Shown: positions 33,226 through 43,600 of the stretch, piece by piece | Layout of the letters: every line of letters begins with the position of its first letter | Position numbering within the stretch: position 1 is the stretch's first letter | Assembly (NCBI RefSeq): GCF_050948175.1 | Contig: NC_135203.1 | Span: 372,001 to 436,000 of the forward strand | Length of the DNA: 64,000 nucleotides | Direction: 5' to 3' | Origin: Xylocopa sonorina | Lineage: Eukaryota > Arthropoda > Insecta > Hymenoptera > Apidae | Translations under genes and position numbers: made by a program | The notes under the pieces: generated by a model | Seen by the model: the letters and a program-made list of their open reading frames with translations, nothing else | Told to the model about the DNA's origin: nothing | Database searches by the model: none

Positions 33226-36200
33226 CTAAGGATCCGCAGGCGGCACCACCCCAGGGACGCGGGCGCCTCCACTGCTCCCGCTCAGCGCCGCCGATGTCGA
33301 CTCCGCCTCAGACGTACCCCGTGGAGCCCGGTACTGACGCACCCCGGATACATGCTCCACGTAGATATCTCTGGACCAGGCTATTGTCTCAGATATCATG
33401 AGACGCCTCATCAGCGCTGCATAACGCTGAGAGACGCGCAGCAGGTCCAGGACGAACTCGTTTCCCGGGTCCCACGCGCCCAGGGCGCCGACGACGAACG
33501 CATCTACGTGGACTCGGTAGCCGCGCCTCCGCAATGATTCGGCGAGGGGCTGATACTTACGTATCTTCGCCATCCTCGCCTCCTCAATCGCCTCGAGAGT
33601 GTTCTCGAAAGGCACGGCCACGTCGACCACGACGATGTTTTTCGACAGCCCGTGCTCCACGACGATGTCGGGACGCAGGGCTGCCAGCTCGCCGTCGACT
33701 CCCGGGACGCGCTTATTGACCCGGATCTCCCCTGGCAGACGGGCAGCCGCCACGAGCCTATGAACGAGGTTGTCATGCCGCAGCTGCCGGGCAGCGGAGT
33801 GAGGACCGCAGTGGGAGAGCACGTGGGGAAGGCCCTCGAACTCATGCCCGCAACGCCGGCAACGCTTGTCACCGGTCCCCCACCGACGTGCTCCATTTAG
33901 CGGCAACACGTCGAGGCGGGCCCGGTGAACGAAGCGCCAATCAGCGAAGCGGACAAACCCCCCGGTGCGCAGAAAGTGGTTACTGACCGCGCAACGGGAG
34001 GTCGCGTCGAAAACCTTCCCCTGGTCGGGCTTCCGAAGAAGCCTTTCCAGGTAGCACTCTCCCACTGCTGCCCTCAGCCTCCGCGTGACTTGGCCCTTGG
34101 CAGCAGGCGGCACAACAACGCTACGCCCATTCCGGGAGCGACAAACGACCGAGAGTTCTTCACGAACCTCGTCCCATCTCCAACTGAATCCCAGCCGCGC
34201 ACATGAACGAATCCCGACGTTCCTTACTCGCGACCAGAACGAAGCCCGGCCCGCCGATGGCCTCGCCATCTCGCCCGACAAAGAGCCGGAGAGATAGTCG
34301 GCAAGGCCCCTGCTCCCAAGGGTCCGACCGGCCTTCTCCCGCACGGCGTCACACAGCGCTGACCTGGCCAAGTCCGCAACGACCGGATCGCTCGCATTCA
34401 ATAACCTGAACGCGTGCGACACGGTCGCCACGTCGGCCAGATCCACCAGCGGGAGAAGGCCGCACCCACCCCAAGCGGGGGGGATATAGACCAGCTCCGC
34501 ACTGGCACGCTGCGGGAGGTGCAACCACCTCTTTACCGTGCGTTTGATGACCCTGTCGGCATCGGCTAAAGCGGTTCTTCGCACGTGGCCTCCCCTGAAC
34601 GCGAAATCGAGGCGTGGCAACAAGAATGTCGCCACGGTCTCGATTTTTTGCCAGGGGGCGAGCAGGGAATCGTCGACCGCGCGAAGATCTACTAGTAAGG
34701 CTTGGATCGTCGGATACGGGGTTTGGTCGATCCGAACCCCGGTCGGCACTCCCAGATGCTCGTAACTCTGCCCCTCCGACAGGGCAGGAACGAGTCCCCC
34801 GACTAGACGGAACTCGGTGCCAGCGACCCTCCCGTCCCCTCTAATGTGCAGGGTTGCACACTTCGAGGGGTTGAAGGAGAGCCCCAGCTGCCGAGCCGTC
34901 CCCTCTGCTGCTTGCAACAGCCTTCCCATTCCGTCGACGGATGACGCGACGAGTGCCACGTCGTCTGCGTACGCCAGGGCTGTCACCTTATGCCCTCTCA
35001 CACTCAGACCCTCCACCGAGTCCACGGCCCCGCGAACCATGGCCTCAATGGAAAGGTCGAATAGGATCGGGCTAAGTGGGCAGCCCTGCCTCACCCCCGA
35101 CTTCATGGGGATCCAGGGCGTGTACCCTTCAGCGGTACGGACCCGCGTCGCCACGCCGTCGTAAAGGCTGGCGACGATGTTGATGAGCGGCCGGGGAGCG
35201 CCGGCACCGGCCAGCGAATCGATGATGGTGGCGTGGGGAACCGAACCGAAAGCGTTGGCCAGATCCAACCACGCCACCACCACCTCCCTACGCTGCTTAC
35301 GAGCGGCAGCCATGGCCTGCTGAAGCACAAAGTTGTGCTCCAGACAGCCTTCGAAGGGCAAGAAGCCCTTCTGTGCTTGGCTGAGCCGCTTGTTGACTAC
35401 GGCCCAACGAGTGAGCCGATCGGCGACGACCGCCGCGAAGAGCTTGGGGGTGACATCACCCAGGGCGATAGGCCTCCAATTCGATAGGTCCTCGCGATCA
35501 CCCTTCTTGAAAAGGAGGACGGTGTTGGACTGCTTCCAGCGCCCCGGAATCTTCTCCATGCGGCGGCAGGTGTTGAATACCGCCGTAAGGAGGACCGCTC
35601 CTGGGTCCCCCCTCCGTAGGTCACCATAGGTCAGACCGTCGGGTCCGGCGGAAGAAGCAAGCTTCATCCGCTTTAGCCGACGGCTGACCTCGGCTTCCGT
35701 GAAGGGGGAAACCAGGGCATCGTTCGACTCAGTGGTCGGGTCCTCCCCATAGAGAGAGGGAAGGCTACCAGGGCGGGCTCGGAGCGAGTAAACGTTCGTA
35801 AAGTGCTCCTGGACCCGTTCCAGGGGCACACTGCAATGGGGAGATTCTCCGGCGAGAATCTCCCGCACCGCGCGCTTCCGATCCGCCCTGAAAAGACGTT
35901 GGATTCGGGTAGCCTCCCCTACGCGATCCGGGACGCTGGGAGGGCCATCGCTCACCATCGAATTGGCCACATCGCCCCGACGCCCCTCACTCCCCGCGAC
36001 TGGCCGGCGCCGACCGGCCCCCCCGTTGGAGGCGGCACTCCGTGCGCCAGCCCCGGGTCCCGCGGCCCTCCGCCCCTGAAAGTACTCGTCCACCTTCGTG
36101 GCGAGCGCCTCCAGTTGCTCGGGTGATCCCACCCCCTCCGCGAAGGCCACTAACCGCGCCCTTGCGGCAACGTCCACCTCCCGGCGTCCCCTAGATCGGG

Positions 36201-38574
36201 GTCTACCGGTTGGTGGCGCGCCGGACGCAGCGTCGCGACCTCCACCTCGGGGATGGGGCACCCTAGATTGCCGCGGGGCCCGAGGCTGAGACGCCCCGCC
36301 TACCCGCTCGCAAGCAGCCGGGAGGCCCGATGTCGCTGTCCCGCGCCGCCGCCCCACGGTCGCTGCAGGTGCACGACCGCCTCTGGTACCCGCACGACAC
36401 CCACGTGTCGCACTCACCGGGTGGCTTTCCCGAATGCTCGACGGGGCCATCCTCACCGGAGCCTCCACGACGACGCTGCCCCGGGATGATGACGCGGGCG
36501 GGTCCCGCGCGCCTCCACACCTGCACACACAAATACACCCCCGGTTACGCCCGGGGGAGTCAATAATATTGTCATTAATGACCGGACTAGATGCCCGGTC
36601 GGTCAGTGAATAAAATCTATTTTCTGACAATAAATTATCTAAGTTGAGGCCCCCTTCCTCTTCCCTGGGGAGCCTCGGTGACCTTCGGGTGGAGGTAACC
36701 GGAGCCTCCACCCGCGGGGACGGCTGCCTTGGGGCCTCCTCTTCCCCCGACGAATCCGTGGTGGTTATTGTGCGGTCCACCCACCGCCTTCTCGCCGCTC
36801 CTGGTGTTGGTCCAGTCCGTCCCCTCGCGGCGCTCGTGTGGCTATTCCTGCTGCTGCTGCTGCTGCTACTACTGCTGCTGCTGCCACTGCCGCTGCTGCC
36901 GATGCAGCGGCGCCTCCTTCTCGTCGTTGTCCTGGCCGGTCCCTCCTCAGACACGGCCGCCGGCGCTCTCTCATCGTCCGACGATGACGACGATGACTCA
37001 TGGATGGTGGGGAGGGGCCTGGGCGAAGGTAGGGACCTCCTCTTCTCGGTCCCCTCCCCACGCGCCTCCACCCGAAGGGACACCCCGGTGGTCTGGGTGT
37101 CCCCTCTGCCCCCCGGAGGGGACAGGCGTCCCCTGATAGGCCTCTTCGCGGACGACCCGGGCGGGAGGGACGTCGCCCGAGTCGTCCTGGCTGGCGGGGT
37201 GGAGGCGCGGCCCGTGGCTGGCGGCGTCCGCGCCGCGACGGTGACCGCCACAGGTGACACGACGGCCACCGTCATTATAGGCGAGCCACGGACCGATGTC
37301 GTCATCGTCGTGGTAGTAAGCGTGGCCGGAGCGCTGCAGGGCGTTGGTGGAGGGCCCTGCAGTGGTGGTGTCGCTGGGGGGGCGCTGGAGGTGGTGGACG
37401 CGCCCCCCATCCTCTTCGCTGCCGCCCGCGTTGTCCTGGGCAACGCGGGCGGGAGAGACGTAGCTCTGGTGTTTCTTGACACCACCGCCGCTCCAGCCAC
37501 GGCGGACGGGCTGCCCCGGGTGACCTCCGCGAAGGTTGTGGAGGGGGTCACCTTCCTCGATGGGAGGATGCGTCGGGGCGGGTCGGGTTGGGGAGGCTCG
37601 GTCGACGCCCGCCTCTTCCTCCCAGCTGCTGCGGGCGCCGCCGGACTCCTCTTCTTCCCCTTAGAGGGGGCAGGGGGCGTGGTGGAAGTGCCCCCTGAAC
37701 TTCTCCCCTTGACCCCCGACCCGCTGCTGGTCCTCGTGGTATTGGGGCTCGCCTCGTCCGCGGAGGAGCGCCGGCTACGTTGAAATAGCGCCGCGAGGGT
37801 AACGGTGCTCCTGGTAGCGGCACTCGAGCCCACCGTGGTTGTTGTTGTTGTTGTTGTTGGGGTGGTGGAGGATTTCGTCGTCCTTTTTGTTGTCCCGGCG
37901 GTGGGTGGACGGGTTCCTCGCCGGGGTTGCGTGGTGGTATTGGCTGTTGTCCTCTTTGACGTAATCGAGGAGGCCCCTCTCGACGATGTCGTTGTTGTTG
38001 TTGTTGTTGTTGTCGTCGTGGTTGTTGTTGCTGCAGTGGAGGCAGCCGTCCCCGATGCTCTGGAAACAGAGGAACGAGCAGTGACGGTTCGTGGTCTGGT
38101 GGAGGCGCACGTCGTTGCGCCCCCACAGGTCACCGGGGACACACCCAAGGGGGGGAAAGAGACCTCGCTCTCGACGGATAACTCCGTCACGTCAAGAGGT
38201 CGCGACTCGGCAACGCTATCGCCGGGCGTTGCGCGGGCGGCACTCCCTGCAAGGGAGTTGTGTCTAACGGAGACACACGGACCCCCGGTGGACGGGTGTT
38301 TTGTTTGGTGGTGCGACTTCACACGCTTCAGTGCATACGCACTTTCGTCGGTGAAGCCGCACTCACCGCACACCCACCTTTTGATCGCACCGGGGTGATG
38401 GATCTTTAAGTGTTTAAATAAATCCGTGTGTCTCAGATAGACACACGCTCCCTTTTTGCACACAGTTCTGCCAAGGTAGCAGAACGGGCAAGGAAATTCC
38501 GCAGGGAACGGGTAATGCAGCAACACCACGCTATTTTCACTTGAACTTGTATTATTACTGCTATTACCCGCCAT
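33226..38574 (-). CDS. Retrotransposon protein: zinc fingers, RT, RLE (copy 5)
   Basis: 1782 aa from the ATG at 38574; intact. Fingers and poly-Thr linker the same as copy 4. Distinguishing residues are PRTTRAAAKR, GGRGDTQTTG and RGCRAG in the linker; the RT has LSFNPSKC and RVAGTEF; ends VPPADP. The GGRGDTQ patch is shared with copies 6, 7 and 8, not with its close relative copy 4, another sign of patchwork exchange. Confidence 0.95.
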   Translation of the reverse strand: MAGNSSNNTSSSENSVVLLHYPFPAEFPCPFCYLGRTVCKKGACVYLRHTDLFKHLKIHHPGAIKRWVCGECGFTDESAYALKRVKSHHQTKHPSTGGPCVSVRHNSLAGSAARATPGDSVAESRPLDVTELSVESEVSFPPLGVSPVTCGGATTCASTRPRTVTARSSVSRASGTAASTAATTTTTTTTTTTTTTSSRGASSITSKRTTANTTTQPRRGTRPPTAGTTKRTTKSSTTPTTTTTTTTVGSSAATRSTVTLAALFQRSRRSSADEASPNTTRTSSGSGVKGRSSGGTSTTPPAPSKGKKRSPAAPAAAGRKRRASTEPPQPDPPRRILPSRKVTPSTTFAEVTRGSPSAVAGAAVVSRNTRATSLPPALPRTTRAAAKRMGGASTTSSAPPATPPLQGPPPTPCSAPATLTTTTMTTSVRGSPIMTVAVVSPVAVTVAARTPPATGRASTPPARTTRATSLPPGSSAKRPIRGRLSPPGGRGDTQTTGVSLRVEARGEGTEKRRSLPSPRPLPTIHESSSSSSDDERAPAAVSEEGPARTTTRRRRRCIGSSGSGSSSSSSSSSSSRNSHTSAARGRTGPTPGAARRRWVDRTITTTDSSGEEEAPRQPSPRVEAPVTSTRRSPRLPREEEGGLNLDNLLSENRFYSLTDRASSPVINDNIIDSPGRNRGCICVCRCGGARDPPASSSRGSVVVEAPVRMAPSSIRESHPVSATRGCRAGTRGGRAPAATVGRRRGTATSGLPAACERVGGASQPRAPRQSRVPHPRGGGRDAASGAPPTGRPRSRGRREVDVAARARLVAFAEGVGSPEQLEALATKVDEYFQGRRAAGPGAGARSAASNGGAGRRRPVAGSEGRRGDVANSMVSDGPPSVPDRVGEATRIQRLFRADRKRAVREILAGESPHCSVPLERVQEHFTNVYSLRARPGSLPSLYGEDPTTESNDALVSPFTEAEVSRRLKRMKLASSAGPDGLTYGDLRRGDPGAVLLTAVFNTCRRMEKIPGRWKQSNTVLLFKKGDREDLSNWRPIALGDVTPKLFAAVVADRLTRWAVVNKRLSQAQKGFLPFEGCLEHNFVLQQAMAAARKQRREVVVAWLDLANAFGSVPHATIIDSLAGAGAPRPLINIVASLYDGVATRVRTAEGYTPWIPMKSGVRQGCPLSPILFDLSIEAMVRGAVDSVEGLSVRGHKVTALAYADDVALVASSVDGMGRLLQAAEGTARQLGLSFNPSKCATLHIRGDGRVAGTEFRLVGGLVPALSEGQSYEHLGVPTGVRIDQTPYPTIQALLVDLRAVDDSLLAPWQKIETVATFLLPRLDFAFRGGHVRRTALADADRVIKRTVKRWLHLPQRASAELVYIPPAWGGCGLLPLVDLADVATVSHAFRLLNASDPVVADLARSALCDAVREKAGRTLGSRGLADYLSGSLSGEMARPSAGRASFWSRVRNVGIRSCARLGFSWRWDEVREELSVVCRSRNGRSVVVPPAAKGQVTRRLRAAVGECYLERLLRKPDQGKVFDATSRCAVSNHFLRTGGFVRFADWRFVHRARLDVLPLNGARRWGTGDKRCRRCGHEFEGLPHVLSHCGPHSAARQLRHDNLVHRLVAAARLPGEIRVNKRVPGVDGELAALRPDIVVEHGLSKNIVVVDVAVPFENTLEAIEEARMAKIRKYQPLAESLRRRGYRVHVDAFVVGALGAWDPGNEFVLDLLRVSQRYAALMRRLMISETIAWSRDIYVEHVSGVRQYRAPRGTSEAESTSAALSGSSGGARVPGVVPPADP

Positions 38575-39601
38575 CGTTACAATAGTGTCGCAACGCAAGC
38601 ACTCGGCTCGTCGAAATAAAATAAATAATCAAAGTAATAAAACAAAACGCTCACCGGAGCAAACACAGACGGTAACGGTCGGAACGGGACGAACACGTAA
38701 GACGAAGGACAAGTTGAATAAATAAGTATATACAATTATCACAAGGGACAACGCGAACGCGAACGCGAATAAATTAATATATTAACACGAATTAACGGAC
38801 GAAGCGGAATCTAATAAAATAAAGTAAAATAAAATAAAATAATATAAAACAATTCCGCTGTGCCCGGTGGACACAGCCCCGCACGAACGAACCGTGCTTC
38901 GCGTACGTGACTAGTAACCGCAAACGGTTTAACTTTCCACGACACTCCACACGGCCTGGAAAACTCCGGAAACGCGAAGTATCGAGTTACACGGGGTGTA
39001 AAGGGCCTCCGTGTACCCCGATCTCTTGATTAAACAAATAAAACGGTGAATTTAATTAATCTAATAGCTGCTATTTCGCAGCGACGACCCGTAAAATCGA
39101 GCAAAAAACTCGAATTACGGGCGTACGTGCAAACAGTCTAACACCCAAAACACGGAGAGGTCGAATTCAAAACCAACGGCTATAAGTGTAAAGTTTACAC
39201 TTATAACCGGGTACAAGGACGAACAAACCGAATCTACTCGGATTCAAACTCCTCGGAGGTCGAAATGGTCGACCTAGGAGGAGGGACGTCACGTATGGAC
39301 GTCTAACGTCTACCCGATGCGTTCAACACCACCGCATCGGGAGCACTTTAAACTAACTACGCGAAATGGGACCTCCACCGATATTCCAAGTGCTAGACTT
39401 ACCAAGTCCGAAGTCCACCAGCAAGCCGAACGCACTGAACACTGCACCAAACACGAGCACAGCACGCGCGACGCGGATGATAACGCGACACTCCGGTGAG
39501 CGAGTCGGAAGAACACAGAATAAAATGATACTTAAAAAGCTACTGACGGAGAAGATCAAGTGTGTGTTTGACTAGATAAAAAAAACTGATCTTTGGAAAC
39601 T
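38575..39601 (-). other. 5' leader plus U2 3' flank, copy 5
   Basis: 1027 bp without a gene. Bracket arms at 38648-38659 and 39491-39502. Matches the copy 4 leader, including the T run beside the 3'-box-like AGTTTCCAAAGATCAG. Confidence 0.6.
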
Positions 39602-39753
39602 CTTATTGAGCCGGTCCCAGAGGCACTGCAATACTGGGTCGACTCGCGGCGGAGGTGGAGCAAGCCCCAGCGGTCCGCCTTTTTCCAAAAATCAGGTTAA
39701 TATTCTGACTCCTAATGAGGAGTGTATCAGATATTAAGCTGATAAGAACAGAT
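39602..39753 (-). pseudogene. U2 snRNA 3' part, 152 nt
   Basis: Same U2 segment. The junction with the copy 6 3' UTR reads CGCTTTTA|ATCTG, with the extra A also seen at 2069. Confidence 0.95.
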
Positions 39754-40689
39754 TAAAAGCGTTTATTTATCAGTTGATGTTCCCCTGGGGCCAGAGCCCC
39801 AGGGGTATACAGTAGATTTACAATATTTCCGTGTTTAATCCGCACGAATTAGTATATATATATATAATATTTTATTATAAGCTGTGCTGGGGACTAACCC
39901 CTGACGCATCATCTTATATAAGGTTATAACAATAGTTTAATGTACGAATTATATAACTTAACAGTGTTACAGTAAATATATAGCCACATGACAAATCGAT
40001 AGTCATATATAAGTCAAAATGATAACAATAATTTCCATATAATATTGCATACTGCGCATAATTATGCCGCATGATATGTACACAAACTTCGAGCTTAGCA
40101 CACCTCCAACTATAGCTCATTGAATGTAAGCGTCCTCGTTTATAGCTCATAGTGCGGATGTACGCTTTTATCCGAGTCACGCATGCAGGATCGGGAGAAT
40201 GCAGGCCGCCATATGGTGAGTGGAGAAGTTATGCACCTAGATCTACTAATAGCTAGGTCAACCAAAGAAGAATGAACAATAGATAAGTAATAGTATGAAG
40301 GTATCTTAGAATGAGCAAATCAGGTTAAAATAATAAGGTAAAATAACATAAGATAAGGTAAAATAGAGTAAGAACAATAGAGTTGAGTAGTTTAAATAAA
40401 ATAGATAAAATAAATAAGATAGTGTAGGGACCAATAAAATAAAATAAAATAAGATCAAGTCAATAGATAAATAAATAGGTAACGTAAGTAGCGTAAAATA
40501 AAATAGAATATATAGGGTAAAAAGAAAGAAAACAGAAAAATAAACTTGAATAGGATAAAATAAGATACCATAACTAGGATAGAATAAGTTAATGTAAAAT
40601 AGATTAGAGTGAAATACTTTCAGTGGAGGCCATACGGAACTACTTCCTCTCCCGGCGGCTAGACTCCCCGATCCGCAGGTGTGGAGGCC
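39754..40689 (-). other. 3' UTR, copy 6 (type A)
   Basis: No gene. Terminal hairpin 39782-39805, in which the loop is UCUG and the stem has regular G-C pairs where other copies have G-U; CCGCACGAATT; a short (TA)n run near 39855; covarying hairpin 39889-39901 (GGGG/CCCC) then GACGCATC; TGCGGATGTACGC at 40153-40165; AT-rich tract about 40260-40620; GTGGAGGC near 40623 and just before the stop codon. Confidence 0.75.
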
Positions 40690-43600
40690 CTAAGGATCCG
40701 CCGGCGGCACCACCCCAGGGACGCGGGCGCCTCCACTGCTCCCGCTCAGCGCCGCCGATGTCGACCCCGCCTCGGACGTACCCCGTGGAGCCCGGTACTG
40801 ACGCACCCCGGATACATGCTCCACGTAGATATCTCTGGACCAGGCTATTGTCTCAGATATCATGAGACGCCTCATCAGCGCTGCATAACGCTGAGAGACG
40901 CGCAGCAGGTCCAGGACAAACTCGTTTCCCGGGTCCCACGCGCCCAGGGCGCCGACGACGAACGCATCTACGTGGACTCGGTAGCCGCGCCTCCGCAATG
41001 ATTCGGCGAGGGGCTGATACTTACGTATCTTCGCCATCCTCGCCTCCTCAATTGCCTCGAGAGTGTTCTCGAAAGGCACGGCCACGTCGACCACGACGAT
41101 GTTTTTCGACAGCCCGTGCTCCACGACGATGTCGGGACGCAGGGCTGCCAGCTCGCCGTCGACTCCCGGGACGCGCTTATTGACCCGGATCTCCCCTGGC
41201 AGACGGGCAGCCGCCACGAGCCTATGAACGAGGTTGTCATGCCGCAGCTGCCGGGCAGCGGAGTGAGGACCGCAGTGGGAGAGCACGTGGGGAAGGCCCT
41301 CGAACTCATGCCCGCAACGCCGGCAACGCTTGTCACCGGTCCCCCACCGACGTGCTCCATTTAGCGGCAACACGTCGAGGCGGGCCCGGTGAACGAAGCG
41401 CCAATCAGCGAAGCGGACATACCCCCCGGTGCGCAGAAAGTGGTTACTGACCGCGCAACGGGAGGTCGCGTCGAAAACCTTCCCCTGGTCAGGCTTCCGA
41501 AGAAGCCTTTCCAGGTAGCACTCTCCCACTGCTGCCCTCAGCCTCCGCGTGACTTGGCCCTTGGCAGCAGGCGGCACAACGACACTACGCCCATTCCGGG
41601 AGCGACAAACGACCGAAAGTTCTTCACGAACCTCGTCCCATCTCCAACTAAATCCCAGCCGCGCACATGAACGAATCCCGACGTTCCTTACTCGCGACCA
41701 GAACGAAGCCCGGCCCGCCGATGGCCTCGCCATCTCGCCCGACAAAGAGCCGGAGAGATAGTCGGCAAGGCCCCTGCTCCCAAGGGTCCGACCGGCCTTC
41801 TCCCGCACGGCGTCACACAGCGCTGACCTGGCCAAGTCCGCAACGACCGGATCGCTCGCATTCAATAACCTGAACGCGTGCGACACGGTCGCCACGTCGG
41901 CCAGATCCACCAGCGGGAGAAGGCCGCACCCACCCCAAGCGGGGGGGATATAGACCAGCTCCGCACTGGCACGCTGCGGGAGGTGCAACCACCTCTTTAC
42001 CGTGCGTTTGATGACCCTGTCGGCATCGGCTAAAGCGGTTCTTCGCACGTGGCCTCCCCTGAACGCGAAATCGAGGCGTGGCAACAAGAATGTCGCCACG
42101 GTCTCGATTTTTTGCCAGGGGGCGAGCAGGGAATCGTCGACCGCGCGAAGATCTACTAACAAGGCTTGGATCGTCGGATACGGGGTTTGGTCGATCCGAA
42201 CCCCGGTCGGCACTCCCAGATGCTCGTAACTCTGCCCCTCCGACAGGGCAGGAACGAGTCCCCCGACTAGACGGAACTCGGTGCTAGCGACTCTCCCGTC
42301 CCCTCTGATGTGCAGGGTTGCACACTTCGAGGGGTTGAAGGAGAGCCCCAGCTGCCGAGCCGTCCCCTCTGCTGCTTGCAACAGCCTTCCCATTCCGTCG
42401 ACGGATGACGCGACGAGTGCCACGTCGTCTGCGTACGCCAGGGCTGTCACCCTATGCCCTCTCACACTCAGACCCTCCACCGAGTCCACGGCCCCGCGAA
42501 CCATGGCCTCAATGGAAAGGTCGAATAAGATCGGGCTAAGTGGGCAGCCCTGCCTCACCCCCGACTTCATGGGGATCCAGGGCGTGTACCCTTCAGCGGT
42601 ACGGACCCGCGTCGCCACGCCGTCGTAAAGGCTGGCGACGATGTTGATGAGCGGCCGGGGAGCGCCGGCACCGGCCAGCGAATCGATGATGGTGGCGTGG
42701 GGAACCGAACCGAAAGCGTTGGCCAGATCCAACCACGCCACCACCACCTCCCTACGCTGCTTACGAGCGGCAGCCATGGCCTGCTGAAGCACAAAGTTGT
42801 GCTCCAGACAGCCTTCGAAGGGCAAGAAGCCCTTCTGTGCTTGGCTGAGCCGCTTGTTGACTACGGCCCAACGAGTGAGCCGATCGGCGACGACCGCCGC
42901 GAAGAGCTTGGGGGTGACATCACCCAGGGCGATAGGCCTCCAATTCGATAGGTCCTCGCGATCACCCTTCTTGAAAAGGAGGACGGTGTTGGACTGCTTC
43001 CAGCGCCCCGGAATCTTCTCCATGCGGCGGCAGGTGTTGAATACCGCCGTAAGGAGGACCGCTCCTGGGTCCCCCCTCCGTAGGTCACCATAGGTCAGAC
43101 CGTCGGGTCCGGCGGAAGAAGCAAGCTTCATCCGCTTTAGCCGACGGCTGACCTCGGCTTCCGTGAAGGGGGAAACCAGGGCATCGTTCGACTCAGTGGT
43201 CGGGTCCTCCCCATAGAGAGAGGGAAGGCTACCAGGGCGGGCTCGGAGCGAATAAACGTTGGTAAAGTGCTCCTGGACCCGTTCCAGGGGCACACTGCAA
43301 TGGGGAGATTCTCCGGCGAGAATCTCCCGCACCGCGCGCTTCCGATCCGCCCTGAAGAGACGTTGAATTCGGGTAGCCTCCCCTACGCGATCCGGGACGC
43401 TGGGAGGGCCATCGCTCACCATCGAATTGGCCACATCGCCCCGACGCCCCTCACTCCCCGCGACCGGCCGGCGCCGACCGGCCCCCCCGTTGGAGGCGGC
43501 ACTCCGTGCGCCAGCCCCGGGTCCCGCGGCCCTCCGCCCCTGAAAGTACTCGTCCACCTTCGTGGCGAGCGCCTCCAGTTGCTCGGGTGATCCCACCCCC

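Larger units (their letters stand above)
32243..39601 (-). mobile_element. U2-targeted RLE non-LTR retrotransposon, copy 5 (complete)
   Basis: About 7.36 kb: 3' UTR 32243-33225 (type B, divergent), ORF 33226-38574, leader 38575-39601 (apparently identical to the copy 4 leader). Confidence 0.9.
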